Source: Streptomyces rhizoryzae (lineage in GTDB: Bacteria; Actinomycetota; Actinomycetes; Streptomycetales; Streptomycetaceae). Taken from it: a stretch of 64,000 nucleotides of DNA. The stretch spans positions 45,450-109,449 of the forward strand of contig NZ_JALMUV010000027.1 in NCBI RefSeq assembly GCF_023155275.1, given 5' to 3'. A model generated the notes under the pieces. The model was not told where the DNA came from and searched no databases. It was given only the letters and a program-made list of their open reading frames with translations. The stretch's first letter is position 1. Each line of letters begins with the position of its first letter. Of this stretch, positions 1-10,289 are shown in pieces. The position numbers and the translations under genes were made by a program.

Positions 1-251
1 ACGGGCTGCTGCGCGCCCTGCGCGAGCACGACGCCACCGGCCGCGGCGACCTGGTGGCGTCCCTGCGCGCCTGGCTGGCCCGGCACGGCCAGTGGGACGC
101 GGCCGCCGCCGACCTCGGCGTGCACCGCCACACCCTGCGCTACCGCATGCGGCGGGTGGAGGAGATCCTCGGCCGCTCGCTGGACGACCCGGACGTGCGG
201 ATGGAGCTGTGGCTGGCCCTGAAGGCCACCTCGGCGCAGCCGGGGGAGTGA
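1..251 (+). CDS. PucR-family transcriptional regulator, C-terminal fragment
   Basis: The gene begins outside the window; reading from base 3 gives 82 residues to the TGA at 249-251. The visible part is a helix-turn-helix of the PucR/CdaR C-terminal type (W-x-x-A-A-A-D-L-G-V-H-R-H-T-L-R-Y-R), in which the H-R-x-T-L-x-Y-R motif marks the recognition helix. Proteins of this family are cytoplasmic activators or repressors that often control a neighbouring catabolic gene. The aldehyde dehydrogenase starts 180 bases downstream on the same strand, so it is a plausible target; this is inference from position. The sensory N-terminal part cannot be seen. Confidence 0.85.
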   Translation, partial: GLLRALREHDATGRGDLVASLRAWLARHGQWDAAAADLGVHRHTLRYRMRRVEEILGRSLDDPDVRMELWLALKATSAQPGE

Positions 252-430
252 CCGCGGGCCCCGGACGGGATCCGGCGGACTCCACCGCGGAGAGGCGCCC
301 TCGCGGATTACGCCGCTTCGGACAAGCGCCAGGAGGCCGCCGCACCCCTACGGTGGGCGGAGAGAAACGCCAAGCCGCTCCCTGAGCTGCGCGCGCACCA
401 CCCACCACCACTGAAGGGCCGGGATCCACT

Positions 431-1888
431 GTGCCGAACACTGCTGCAGCCCCCACCGCCTTCTGGCTCGCCGGCCGTGAGGCCACCGGCGAGGCCACCT
501 TCGATGTCACCTCCCCCTGGGACGGACGTCTCGTCGGCACGGTGAGCGTTCCCACCGAGGCCCAGGTCGAGGAGGCCGTCGCCGCCTCCGTCGCGGTCCA
601 GGACGAACTGGCCGCGACCCCCGCCCACGTGCGGGCGGCCGCCCTGGACCACGTGGTGCGCGGCCTGGTGGAGCGCACCGAGGAGATCGCCCGGCTGATC
701 TCCGCGGAGAACGGCAAGCCCATGAAGTGGGCGCGCGGCGAGGTCGGCCGGGCCGTCTCGGTCTTCCGCTTCGCGGCCGAGGAGGCCCGCCGCTTCAACG
801 CCGGCGAGGCGCAGCGCCTGGACACCGACGCGGGCGGCGCCGGCCGGCTCGCGCTGACCCGCCGCTTCCCGCGCGGCACGGTCCTGGGCATCGCCCCGTT
901 CAACTTCCCGCTGAACCTCTGCGCCCACAAGATCGCCCCGGCCATCGCCGCCGGCGTGCCGATCATCCTCAAGCCCGCCCCGGCCACCCCGCTCTCCGGC
1001 CTGGTCATCGGCGAGCTGCTGGCCGGCGCCGGCCTGCCCGCCGGCTCCTGGTCGATCCTCCCGGTCCCCAACGACCGCATGGAGGCCCTCGTCCAGGACG
1101 AGCGGCTGCCGGTCATCTCCTTCACCGGCTCCGACAAGGTCGGCTACGCCATCCTCGACTCGGTGCCGCGCAAGCACTGCACCCTGGAGCTGGGCGGCAA
1201 CGGCGCGGCCGTCGTCCTGCCCGACTGGTCCTCCGAGCAGGACCTGGACTGGGCCGCGCAGCGCATCGCCACCTTCGCCAACTACCAGGGCGGCCAGTCC
1301 TGCATCTCGGTGCAGCGGGTCATCGCCGACGCCTCGGTCTACGACCGCCTGGTGGCCAAGGTCGTCGAGCGGGTCGAGGCCCAGGTCACCGGCGACCCGT
1401 CGGACGAGGCCACCGAGGTCGGCCCGCTGGTCAGCGAGGACGCCGCCAAGCGCGTGGAGTCCTGGGTGGACGACGCCGTCGAGCGCGGCGCCAAGCTCCT
1501 GACCGGCGGCAAGCGCGACGGCGCCTCGTACGCCCCGACCGTCCTGGAGGACGTGCCGGCCGGTGCCGTCCTGGCCACCGAGGAGGTCTTCGGCCCGGTC
1601 CTGACCCTCCAGAAGGTCGACGGCGTCGACGCGGCGTTCGCGGCCGTCAACGACTCCAAGTTCGGCCTCCAGGCCGGCGTGTTCACGCACGACGCCAAGA
1701 CCGCCTTCCGCGCCCACCGCGCGCTGGAGGTCGGCGGCGTGGTGATCGGCGACGTGCCGTCCTTCCGCGCCGACCAGATGCCCTACGGCGGCGTCAAGCA
1801 GTCCGGCGTCGGCCGCGAGGGCGTCCGCTTCGCCATGGACGACTACACCTACGAGCGGGTGCTGGTCCTCACCGGACTGGACCTGTAA
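431..1888 (+). CDS. aldehyde dehydrogenase (NAD(P)+), class unspecified
   Basis: This 485-residue protein has the usual length for the aldehyde dehydrogenase superfamily, which oxidises aldehydes to acids with NAD(P)+ in the cytoplasm. It carries the cofactor/oxyanion segment PFNFPLNL near residue 155, the catalytic Glu in ELGGNG (E253), and the nucleophilic Cys in GGQSC (C291). The EVFGPV segment of the family follows in the C-terminal half. The start is a GTG at 431, chosen because the family N-terminus begins soon after. A PucR-type regulator lies directly upstream, which suggests an inducible catabolic role, for example in amine or semialdehyde use, but the substrate cannot be read from the sequence. 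A strong hairpin terminator follows at 2027-2070. Confidence 0.93.
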   Translation: MPNTAAAPTAFWLAGREATGEATFDVTSPWDGRLVGTVSVPTEAQVEEAVAASVAVQDELAATPAHVRAAALDHVVRGLVERTEEIARLISAENGKPMKWARGEVGRAVSVFRFAAEEARRFNAGEAQRLDTDAGGAGRLALTRRFPRGTVLGIAPFNFPLNLCAHKIAPAIAAGVPIILKPAPATPLSGLVIGELLAGAGLPAGSWSILPVPNDRMEALVQDERLPVISFTGSDKVGYAILDSVPRKHCTLELGGNGAAVVLPDWSSEQDLDWAAQRIATFANYQGGQSCISVQRVIADASVYDRLVAKVVERVEAQVTGDPSDEATEVGPLVSEDAAKRVESWVDDAVERGAKLLTGGKRDGASYAPTVLEDVPAGAVLATEEVFGPVLTLQKVDGVDAAFAAVNDSKFGLQAGVFTHDAKTAFRAHRALEVGGVVIGDVPSFRADQMPYGGVKQSGVGREGVRFAMDDYTYERVLVLTGLDL

Positions 1889-2402
1889 GCCCCCGCGAAT
1901 CCGGCGGGCCGGCCACCCGGCCCGCCCCGCACCCCGAACCGGCCTGGTCCGGTGGACAGCGACGGCCATCCCTTGGGCCGTACCGCCCGCCAGGTCCCGG
2001 CCGGCGCACCCCCCGGCGCCGGCCCCGACGCGGCGCGCTCCGGCACCCTGTTTCCGGAGCGCGCCGCGTCCCCCGTTCCACCCCCGTTCCCCCCGGGCCG
2101 CCCCCCGACGGTCCGGGTCCTACGACGCTACGGCCCCGCTCCGCCCCGGTTCCTCCTGACCGAGGCGGATGCGGGGCCGTGCCGCTGGGGGTGCCGCCGC
2201 GCCCGGCGTACAACCAGCGCGGTATGCCGCACCCCCCGGAAGGCGGGGTTCCGGCCCCCGTGCGCCCGCCCCGGACCGGGCCCGGGGCGGCCGGCTTCCG
2301 CTGGTGCAACCGGTGCAGATCGGGTAACTCTCACAAGTAGCACTGCCCGGCGGCCGACCGGCCCGCCGGCAGAACTCCCGATCGCGGCGAGGTGAGCTCC
2401 CG
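1889..2402. other. 514-bp intergenic region with terminator(s) and acyl-CoA dehydrogenase leader
   Basis: No convincing gene is seen. The first part holds a short 8-bp stem (1903-1910 with 1919-1926) and then the strong hairpin at 2027-2070. The last 100 bases must contain the promoter and leader of the downstream acyl-CoA dehydrogenase gene, whose Shine-Dalgarno (GAGGTGAG) lies just before the ATG at 2403. No clear -35/-10 pair could be assigned. Confidence 0.6.
2027..2070 (+). terminator. perfect 17-bp stem-loop, terminator of the aldehyde dehydrogenase gene
   Basis: Bases 2027-2043 are the exact reverse complement of 2054-2070, separated by a 10-nt loop (CACCCTGTTT). There is no T-run, as is common for actinobacterial terminators. 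Confidence 0.75.
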
Positions 2403-4322
2403 ATGACCGCTCCGTCCATCCGCAACGTCTCCGAGCGCGAAGCGCGCCAGGTCGCCGAGGCGGCCCGCGAACAGGACTGGCACAAGCCCAGCTTCGCCAA
2501 GGAGCTGTTCCTGGGGCGCTTCCGGCTCGACCTCATCCATCCGCACCCCACCCCTGACGTCGAGGACGTCCGGCGCGGCGAGAAGTTCCTGGCCACCCTG
2601 CGGGAGTTCTGCGAGAACGAGATCGACGGCGCCCGCATCGAACGGGAGGGCCGCATCCCGGACGAGACCGTCCGCGGCCTGAAGGAACTGGGCGCCCTCG
2701 GCATGAAGATCGACCCCAAGTACGGCGGCCTCGGCCTCACCCAGGTCTACTACAACCGCGCCCTGGCCCTGGCCGGCTCGGCCAGCCCGGCGATCGGCGC
2801 ACTGCTCTCCGCGCACCAGTCGATCGGCGTACCGCAGCCGCTGAAGCTCTTCGGCACCCAGGAGCAGAAGGAGACCTTCCTGCCGCGGCTGGCCCGCACC
2901 GACATCTCCGCCTTCCTGCTCACCGAGCCCGACGTCGGTTCCGACCCGGCCCGGCTGGCCACCACCGCCGTACGCGACGGCGACGCCTACGTGCTGGACG
3001 GCGTGAAGCTGTGGACCACCAACGGCGTGGTCGCCGACCTGCTGGTCGTGATGGCCCGGGTGCCCGCCTCCGAGGGCCGCAAGGGCGGTATCACCGCCTT
3101 CGTCGTCGAGGCCGACGCGCCCGGCATCACCGTCGAGAACCGCAACGCCTTCATGGGCCTGCGCGGCCTGGAGAACGGCGTCACCCGCTTCCACCGGGTG
3201 CGCGTCCCGGCCGCGAACCGCATCGGCCCCGAGGGCGCCGGCCTGAAGATCGCCCTGACCACCCTCAACACCGGCCGGCTCTCGCTGCCGGCGATGTGCG
3301 CCGGCACCGGAAAGTGGTGCCTGAAGATCGCCCGCGAGTGGTCCGGCGTCCGCGAGCAGTGGGGCCGCCCGATCGCCCGGCACGAGGCGGTCGGCGCCAA
3401 GATCTCCTTCATCGCCGCCACCACCTTCGCCCTGGAGGCGGTCGTCGACCTCGCCTCCCAGATGGCCGACGAGGACCGCAACGACATCCGCATCGAGGCC
3501 GCCCTCGCCAAGCTCTACGGCTCCGAGATGGGCTGGCGGATGGCCGACGAACTGGTCCAGATCCGCGGCGGCCGCGGCTTCGAGACCGCCGACTCGCTCG
3601 CCGCCCGCGGCGAACGCCCCGTTCCCGCCGAGCAGATGCTCCGCGACATGCGCATCAACCGCATCTTCGAGGGCTCCACCGAGATCATGCACCTGCTGAT
3701 CGCCCGCGAGGCGGTCGACGCCCACCTCTCCGTCGCCGGCGACCTGATCGACCCCGACAAGACCCTCGCCGACAAGGGCCGGGCGGCCGCCAAGGCCGGC
3801 GGCTTCTACGCCCGCTGGCTGCCCAAACTCGTCGCCGGGCCCGGCCAGCTCCCGCGCACCTACCAGGAGTTCGGCGACCTCGCGGGCCACCTGCGGTACG
3901 TCGAGCGGACCTCCCGCAAGCTCGCCCGGTCCACCTTCTACGCGATGTCCCGCTGGCAGGGGAAGATGGAGACCAAGCAGGGCTTCCTCGGCCGGATCGT
4001 CGACATCGGCGCCGAGCTGTTCGCGATGAGCGCGGCCTGCGTCCGGGCCGAGCACCTGCGGCTGACCGGCGGCCACGGCCGGGAGGCGTACCAGCTCGCC
4101 GACGCCTTCTGCCGCCAGGCCCGGATCCGCGTCGAGGAACTGTTCCACCGGCTGTGGACCAACACCGACGAACTGGACCGCAAGGTCGTCTCCGGCGTCC
4201 TCGGCGGTAACTACACCTGGCTGGAGGAGGGCGTCGTCGACCCCAGCGGCGACGGCCCCTGGATCGCCGACGCCGCCCCCGGCCGGAGCACCAAGGACAA
4301 CGCCCGCCGCCCCTTCCGGTGA
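2403..4322 (+). CDS. acyl-CoA dehydrogenase, long VLCAD-like form
   Basis: This 639-residue FAD enzyme would introduce the alpha-beta double bond into acyl-CoA in fatty-acid breakdown. The first 430 residues are the standard acyl-CoA dehydrogenase fold: N-terminal helices, a middle domain with the FLLTEPDVGSD segment, and a C-terminal helical domain with the catalytic Glu in FEGSTEI (E423) and the RGGRGFE flavin-binding stretch. A further 200-residue helical extension follows, making it longer than the usual 380-400 residues and like the very-long-chain/ACAD9 type. The start is the ATG at 2403, with GAGGTGAG just upstream. It appears monocistronic, with a hairpin at 4343-4382. Chain-length preference is inferred only from overall architecture. 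Confidence 0.92.
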   Translation: MTAPSIRNVSEREARQVAEAAREQDWHKPSFAKELFLGRFRLDLIHPHPTPDVEDVRRGEKFLATLREFCENEIDGARIEREGRIPDETVRGLKELGALGMKIDPKYGGLGLTQVYYNRALALAGSASPAIGALLSAHQSIGVPQPLKLFGTQEQKETFLPRLARTDISAFLLTEPDVGSDPARLATTAVRDGDAYVLDGVKLWTTNGVVADLLVVMARVPASEGRKGGITAFVVEADAPGITVENRNAFMGLRGLENGVTRFHRVRVPAANRIGPEGAGLKIALTTLNTGRLSLPAMCAGTGKWCLKIAREWSGVREQWGRPIARHEAVGAKISFIAATTFALEAVVDLASQMADEDRNDIRIEAALAKLYGSEMGWRMADELVQIRGGRGFETADSLAARGERPVPAEQMLRDMRINRIFEGSTEIMHLLIAREAVDAHLSVAGDLIDPDKTLADKGRAAAKAGGFYARWLPKLVAGPGQLPRTYQEFGDLAGHLRYVERTSRKLARSTFYAMSRWQGKMETKQGFLGRIVDIGAELFAMSAACVRAEHLRLTGGHGREAYQLADAFCRQARIRVEELFHRLWTNTDELDRKVVSGVLGGNYTWLEEGVVDPSGDGPWIADAAPGRSTKDNARRPFR

Positions 4323-4342
4323 ACCCCTGGGCGTCCCCGCCG

Positions 4343-4382
4343 CGCCCCGTACGGGCACCCCGCCCGTCGCCCGTACGGGGCG
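4343..4382 (+). terminator. stem-loop terminator after the acyl-CoA dehydrogenase gene
   Basis: A perfect 14-bp stem (4343-4356 with 4369-4382) with a 12-nt loop lies 20 bases after the stop codon and before dxr. Confidence 0.7.
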
Positions 4383-4433
4383 CCGCGGCCCTCGGTGGCC
4401 GCCCCGCCCCGCCGACCGGCCACAATGGACCGC

Positions 4434-5753
4434 ATGACGGACACCCTCGCCCACCCGCACCTGCGCTTCGAGCCGACCACCGGCGGCTCCGCCTTTGGTG
4501 ACCCGGCCGGCCCCCGGGAGATCGTGATCCTCGGCTCGACCGGATCGATCGGCACCCAGGCCATCGACATCGTGCTGCGCAACCCCGGCCGCTTCCGGGT
4601 CACCGCGCTCGCCGCGGCCGGCGGCCGGGTCGGCCTCCTCGCCGAGCAGGCGCACCGGCTGCGGGTGACCGCCGTCGCGGTCTCGCGCGAGGCGGCGGTG
4701 CCCGCGCTCCGCGAGGCGCTCGCCGCGCGCTACGGCGCGGGGGAGCCGCTGCCGGAGATCCTGGCCGGCCCCGACGCGGCCACCGAACTGGCCGCCTTCC
4801 CCTGCCACACCGTCCTCAACGGCATCACCGGCTCCATCGGCCTGGCCCCCACCCTCGCCGCCCTCAAGGCCGGCCGGGTGCTCGCCCTGGCCAACAAGGA
4901 ATCGCTGATCGTCGGCGGCCCCCTGGTCAAGGCCCTCGCCCGGCCCGGCCAGATCATCCCCGTCGACTCCGAGCACTCCGCGCTCTTCCAGGCCCTGGCC
5001 GGCGGCACCCGCGCCGAGGTCGGCAAGCTGGTGGTCACCGCCTCCGGCGGCCCGTTCCGCGGCCGCACCCGGGCCGAACTCGCCGGGGTCACCCCCGAGC
5101 AGGCGCTCGCCCACCCCACCTGGTCGATGGGCCCGGTCGTCACCATCAACTCCGCCACCCTGGTCAACAAGGGCCTGGAGGTCATCGAGGCGCACCTGCT
5201 CTTCGACGTCCCCTTCGACCGCATCGAGGTCGTCGTCCACCCGCAGTCCTACGTCCACTCGATGGTGGAGTTCACCGACGGCTCCACCCTCGCCCAGGTC
5301 AGCCCGCCCGACATGTGCATGCCCATCTCCCTGGGTCTCGGCTGGCCCGAGCGGGTCCCCGCCGCCGCCCCCGGCGTCGACTGGAGCACCGCCCGGAGCT
5401 GGGACTTCTTCCCCCTCGACGAGGACGCCTTCCCCTCCGTCCCGCTGGCCTGCCGGGTCGGCGACCTCGGCGGCACCGCCCCGGCCGTCTTCAACGCCGC
5501 CAACGAGGAGTGCGTCGCGGCGTTCCTGGCGGGCGGGCTGCCGTTCACAGGGATTGTGGATACGGTCGCCGCAGTGGTCGACGAAGGGCTGGCATCCGGA
5601 GTGGTGATGACGCACAACGCCGACGGACCGCACCCCGGCGGCGGAACCTCCCTGACCGTGGCGGACGTCCTGGAGGCCGAGACCTGGGCGCGCGCCCGCG
5701 CCCGCGAACTGGCCGCCGCGGCGGCCCGCACACCGTCGGAGGCCCGCGCATGA
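4434..5753 (+). CDS. dxr: 1-deoxy-D-xylulose 5-phosphate reductoisomerase
   Basis: Dxr converts 1-deoxy-D-xylulose 5-phosphate to 2-C-methyl-D-erythritol 4-phosphate with NADPH, the first committed step of the MEP isoprenoid pathway. The NADPH-binding GSTGSIG motif lies near residue 34, NKESL near 154, and the metal-site VDSEHSA near 178; the protein is 439 residues, slightly longer than the family norm because of an N-terminal extension. The chosen ATG at 4434 leaves that extension; an in-frame ATG at 4425 is an alternative. No Shine-Dalgarno is visible, and CACAAT stands 7 nt upstream, so the message could be leaderless. The stop overlaps the start of the downstream protease gene (ATGA), and ispG follows that, so two MEP genes sit together. 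Confidence 0.96.
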   Translation: MTDTLAHPHLRFEPTTGGSAFGDPAGPREIVILGSTGSIGTQAIDIVLRNPGRFRVTALAAAGGRVGLLAEQAHRLRVTAVAVSREAAVPALREALAARYGAGEPLPEILAGPDAATELAAFPCHTVLNGITGSIGLAPTLAALKAGRVLALANKESLIVGGPLVKALARPGQIIPVDSEHSALFQALAGGTRAEVGKLVVTASGGPFRGRTRAELAGVTPEQALAHPTWSMGPVVTINSATLVNKGLEVIEAHLLFDVPFDRIEVVVHPQSYVHSMVEFTDGSTLAQVSPPDMCMPISLGLGWPERVPAAAPGVDWSTARSWDFFPLDEDAFPSVPLACRVGDLGGTAPAVFNAANEECVAAFLAGGLPFTGIVDTVAAVVDEGLASGVVMTHNADGPHPGGGTSLTVADVLEAETWARARARELAAAAARTPSEARA

Positions 5754-7051
5754 CGACCTGGATGACCCTTCTCGGCATAGTCGTCTTCGTCGTCGGCCTG
5801 CTGTTCTCCATCGCCTGGCACGAACTCGGCCACCTCACCACGGCCAAGATGTTCGGCATCCGCGTACCCCAGTACATGGTGGGCTTCGGACCGACGATCT
5901 TCTCCCGCAGGAAGGGCGACACCGAGTACGGCATCAAGGCGATCCCGCTCGGCGGCTACATCCGCATGATCGGCATGTTCCCGCCCGGTGACGACGGCAA
6001 GCTCCAGGCCCGCTCCACCTCGCCGTTCCGCGGCATGATCGAGGACGCCCGCGAGGCGGCCTTCGAAGAGCTCCAGCCCGGCGACGAGCACCGGCTCTTC
6101 TACACCCGCAAGCCCTGGAAGCGCGTCATCGTGATGTTCGCCGGGCCGTTCATGAACCTCGTCCTGGCCGTGGCGATCTTCATGAGCGTGCTGATGGGCT
6201 TCGGCATCAACACCCAGACCACCCAGGTCAGCTCGGTCTCCGACTGCGTCATCGCGGCCTCCGCCAAGACCGACAAGTGCCCGGCCGGCGCCAAGGACTC
6301 CCCGGCCAAGGCGGCCGGCCTGCGCGCCGGCGACAAGATCGTGGCGTTCGACGGCCGGGCCGTCCCCGACTGGAACACCCTCCAGGAGCAGATCCGCCGC
6401 ACCACCGGACCCGCCACCCTCCTCGTCGAACGCGACGGCACCAAGGTCACCCTGCACGCCGACCTCATCGAGAACAAGGTCGCCAGGACCGACGGCCACG
6501 GCGGCTACGTCCCCGGCCAGTACGTCACCGCCGGCTTCCTCGGCTTCACCCCGGCCAGCGGCGTCGTCAAGCAGACCTTCGGCCAGTCCGTCGACCGCAT
6601 GGGCAACATGGTCCAGCAGGGCGTCCAGTCGCTGATAAACGTTCCCGCCAAGATCCCCGACCTGTGGAACGCGGCCTTCAACGGCGCCGAGCGCAAGCAG
6701 GACTCCCCGATGGGCGTGGTCGGCGCGGCCCGGGTCGGCGGCGAGGTGTTCTCCCTGCACATCCCGCCGGAGCAGCGGGTGGCGACCATGCTCTTCCTGG
6801 TCGCCGGCTTCAACCTCTCGCTGTTCCTGTTCAACATGCTGCCGCTGCTCCCGCTGGATGGCGGCCACATCGCCGGCGCCCTGTGGGAGTCGCTGCGGCG
6901 CGCCTTCGCCCGGGTCGTCCGGCGCCCCGACCCCGGCCCCTTCGACGTCGCCAAGCTGATGCCGGTCGCCTACGTCGTCGCCGGGATCTTCATCTGCTTC
7001 ACCCTGCTGGTACTGGTCGCCGACGTGGTGAACCCGGTCAAGCTGACCTGA
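5750..7051 (+). CDS. RseP/RIP-type site-2 zinc metalloprotease (M50)
   Basis: This 433-residue inner-membrane protease has the zinc-binding HELGH at residues 24-28 in the first membrane segment and the second zinc ligand in LDGGH near residue 370. A PDZ domain lies between them (AAGLRAGDKIVAFDGR around residue 187). Members of the family cut membrane-embedded substrates such as anti-sigma factors after a first cleavage by another protease. The ATG at 5750 overlaps the dxr stop codon by four bases, so translation is probably coupled. Its place between dxr and ispG is common in actinobacteria and need not mean a role in isoprenoid synthesis. The substrate is unknown from sequence. Confidence 0.94.
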   Translation: MTTWMTLLGIVVFVVGLLFSIAWHELGHLTTAKMFGIRVPQYMVGFGPTIFSRRKGDTEYGIKAIPLGGYIRMIGMFPPGDDGKLQARSTSPFRGMIEDAREAAFEELQPGDEHRLFYTRKPWKRVIVMFAGPFMNLVLAVAIFMSVLMGFGINTQTTQVSSVSDCVIAASAKTDKCPAGAKDSPAKAAGLRAGDKIVAFDGRAVPDWNTLQEQIRRTTGPATLLVERDGTKVTLHADLIENKVARTDGHGGYVPGQYVTAGFLGFTPASGVVKQTFGQSVDRMGNMVQQGVQSLINVPAKIPDLWNAAFNGAERKQDSPMGVVGAARVGGEVFSLHIPPEQRVATMLFLVAGFNLSLFLFNMLPLLPLDGGHIAGALWESLRRAFARVVRRPDPGPFDVAKLMPVAYVVAGIFICFTLLVLVADVVNPVKLT

Positions 7052-7063
7052 TCCGCGCAGGAC

Positions 7064-7101
7064 CGGCCGGGCGCGCTGCCCCGTATGGGCGTGCCCGGCC
7101 G
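7064..7101 (+). terminator. stem-loop between the M50 protease gene and ispG
   Basis: A 13-bp stem with one G-T pair (7064-7076 with 7089-7101) follows the protease stop codon. It may end transcription or only weaken read-through into ispG. Confidence 0.6.
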
Positions 7102-7220
7102 CCTCCTTCAGGGGGGCGCAAGGGTTCGATGTGCCTCGGGCGAGGCGGGTGCCGTAGTCTCGATGACCGGAAGCCCGCCGAATCCGGGCCTTGATCCATC
7201 ACCTTGGGGTTGCTCGCCAG

Positions 7221-8378
<1,158 letters not shown>

Positions 8379-8411
8379 CCCACCGGGGCGCGACGCCGAT
8401 CCCTCAGGGCG

Positions 8412-8449
8412 GGGCGAACGGATCTCCCTAGGGGCCGGGCGAACGGATC
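8412..8449. repeat. two direct copies of a 13-bp sequence
   Basis: GGGCGAACGGATC occurs at 8412-8424 and again at 8437-8449, 25 bp apart, between ispG and its terminator. No function is known. Confidence 0.5.
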
Positions 8450-8488
8450 CCGTAAGGGGCGGCGGCGCCCCCTGCGGGGCCACAACGT

Positions 8489-8523
8489 GGCGGGGCCGGG
8501 CGGAATTCCCGCCCGGCCCCGCC
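8489..8523 (+). terminator. stem-loop terminator after ispG
   Basis: A 14-bp GC stem (8489-8502 with 8510-8523) closes on a GAATTCC loop about 110 bases after the ispG stop. Confidence 0.75.
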
Positions 8524-8637
8524 GTCCGCTGCCGGCCGCCCCCCGCCCCCGGGTAGCTCCGGGCCGGTGGAGGTACAGTGCCAGGACCCGCTACCGCCCG
8601 GCCTCCCAGGCCCCGCAACGGTGAGGCATTCCGACAC

Positions 8638-9483
8638 GTGCTGACGACCACCACCCTCAAGGTCCTCGATCCGGGAGAGCTCGACGAGGCCCTCGCGGTC
8701 CTGGACCGCGAACCGGTCGCCAACGCCTTCGTCGCCGCCCGCGTCCAGGTCGCCGGCCTCGACCCCTGGCGGCTCGGCGGCGAGATGTGGGGCTGGTACG
8801 CCGACGGCCGGCTGGAATCCCTCTGTTACGCCGGCGCCAACCTCGTCCCCGTCTGCGCCACCCCCGAAGCCGTCCGCGGCTTCGCCGAACGCGCCCGCCG
8901 CCAGGGCCGCCGCTGCTCCTCCATCGTCGGCCCGGCCGGCCCCACCGCCGCCCTGTGGTCCCTGCTGGAGCCGCACTGGGGCCCGGCCCGCGAGATCCGC
9001 GCCCACCAGCCCCTGATGGTCACCCGCGGCCCGTCGGCCGAGATCGCCCCCGACCCCCGCGTCCGCCGCATCCGCAAGGACGAACTGGACCTGATCATGC
9101 CGGCCTGCGTCGCCATGTTCACCGAAGAGGTCGGCATCTCCCCGCTCGCCGGCGACGGCGGCCTGCTCTACCAGGCACGCGTCGCCGAACTCGTCGGCGC
9201 CGGCCGCTCCTTCGCCCGCATCGAGGACGGCAAGGTGATCTTCAAGGCCGAGATCGGCGCGGCCACCCCGCTCGCCTGCCAGATCCAGGGCGTCTGGGTC
9301 GACCCCGCGCACCGCGGCCGGGGCCTCTCCGAGACCGGTATGGCCGCCGTGCTCCGCTACGCCCTCCGCGACGTCGCCCCGGTCGTCAGCCTCTACGTCA
9401 ACGACTACAACACGGCCGCCCGCGCGGCCTACCGCAGGGTCGGCTTCGAGGAAGTCGGCGCATTCATGAGCGTACTGTTCTGA
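8638..9483 (+). CDS. GNAT-family acetyltransferase with N-terminal DUF4081-like domain
   Basis: This 281-residue protein has two parts. The first 130 residues resemble the DUF4081 domain often fused to GNAT enzymes; the rest is a GNAT fold with the acetyl-CoA loop in a Q-G-V-W-V-D-P-A-H-R-G-R-G-L segment and the late V-N-D-Y-N-x-x-A-R-A-A-Y-R-R-V-G-F signature. Such proteins transfer an acetyl group from acetyl-CoA to an amine; the acceptor is unknown. The GTG at 8638 is chosen because the conserved sequence begins there (LTTTTLKVL); an in-frame GTG at 8578 would add 20 low-complexity residues. A TACAGT box at 8574-8579 could be the -10. A second GNAT gene follows 24 bases later. Confidence 0.85.
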   Translation: MLTTTTLKVLDPGELDEALAVLDREPVANAFVAARVQVAGLDPWRLGGEMWGWYADGRLESLCYAGANLVPVCATPEAVRGFAERARRQGRRCSSIVGPAGPTAALWSLLEPHWGPAREIRAHQPLMVTRGPSAEIAPDPRVRRIRKDELDLIMPACVAMFTEEVGISPLAGDGGLLYQARVAELVGAGRSFARIEDGKVIFKAEIGAATPLACQIQGVWVDPAHRGRGLSETGMAAVLRYALRDVAPVVSLYVNDYNTAARAAYRRVGFEEVGAFMSVLF

Positions 9484-9495
9484 GCCGCCGCCTTG

Positions 9496-9501
9496 TACGC
9501 T
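9496..9501 (+). promoter_or_regulatory. candidate -10 box (TACGCT) for a leaderless acetyltransferase message
   Basis: TACGCT fits the actinobacterial TANNNT -10 pattern and ends exactly 6 nt before the ATG at 9508. There is no Shine-Dalgarno upstream of that ATG, so transcription probably starts at or next to the start codon. Confidence 0.45.
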
Positions 9502-9507
9502 CCGAAC

Positions 9508-10044
9508 ATGGATGACGTCGCGGTCGGCCCCCTGGATCTCGCTGCCCGCGTGGACGACGCGCTCGCCGTGCAAGCCCTGGCCTTCGGCCTCACCGACGAC
9601 GAGATCGCCGTGCGCCGCCACATCGTGCTCCGCCACCTCGGCTGCCCCGGCGCCCGGGCCCTCGGCGCCACCACCCCCGGCGGCCGCCTCGTCGGCTTCG
9701 TCTACGGCATGCCCAACGACCGCACCCACTGGTGGTCCACCGTCGTCGAGCCCTACCTCCGCTGCCAGGGCCTGGACCACTGGCTCGACGACTCCTTCGT
9801 CATCACCGAACTCCACGTCCACCCGGCGCACCAGAACCGCGGCATCGGCCGCGCCCTGATCACCCGGATCACCGACGAGGCCGCCGAACCCCGCAGCATC
9901 CTCTCCGCCATCGACACCGACAGCCCCGCCCGCGCCCTCTACCACTCCCTGGGCTACGAGGACCTCGCCCGCCGCGTCCTCTTCCCCAGCGCCCCCACCC
10001 CGTACGCCGTCATGGGCGCCCCCCTCCCCCTGAAACGCCCCTGA
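9508..10044 (+). CDS. GNAT-family N-acetyltransferase
   Basis: The 178-residue protein is a single GNAT domain. The acetyl-CoA pyrophosphate loop is visible as H-P-A-H-Q-N-R-G-I-G-R-A-L, followed by the S-P-A-R-A-L-Y-H-S-L-G-Y-E signature typical of the fold's last strand. The substrate cannot be deduced. The ATG at 9508 lacks a Shine-Dalgarno and lies 6 nt after a -10-like box, which suggests a leaderless transcript separate from the upstream acetyltransferase gene. The gene ends 245 bases before proS. Confidence 0.87.
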   Translation: MDDVAVGPLDLAARVDDALAVQALAFGLTDDEIAVRRHIVLRHLGCPGARALGATTPGGRLVGFVYGMPNDRTHWWSTVVEPYLRCQGLDHWLDDSFVITELHVHPAHQNRGIGRALITRITDEAAEPRSILSAIDTDSPARALYHSLGYEDLARRVLFPSAPTPYAVMGAPLPLKRP

Positions 10045-10289
10045 CCCCCACCGGAAACCAGCCACCTCCGGAAACCGCAACCGCACCACCCACGCGAACC
10101 CCCACCCCGCAACCCCGTCCCCGCGCCCCGAAAGCCCCGCGCAGCGGCCCCCGCCGAAGGCGCAACCCCCCCACGGCGCGGCACCCGGCATCGTGGGTGG
10201 CCCCCACGCGGAGCGATACGCATTTTCGCCCGCCACCCCCGTACGGCTAACCTCCAGGGAGTCACTTTTCTTACGCAGGAGAAACTCCC

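Noticed and set aside
2331..5633. Long minus-strand open frame across the acyl-CoA dehydrogenase and dxr genes
   Set aside because: It is antisense to two well-supported genes and has no recognisable domain.
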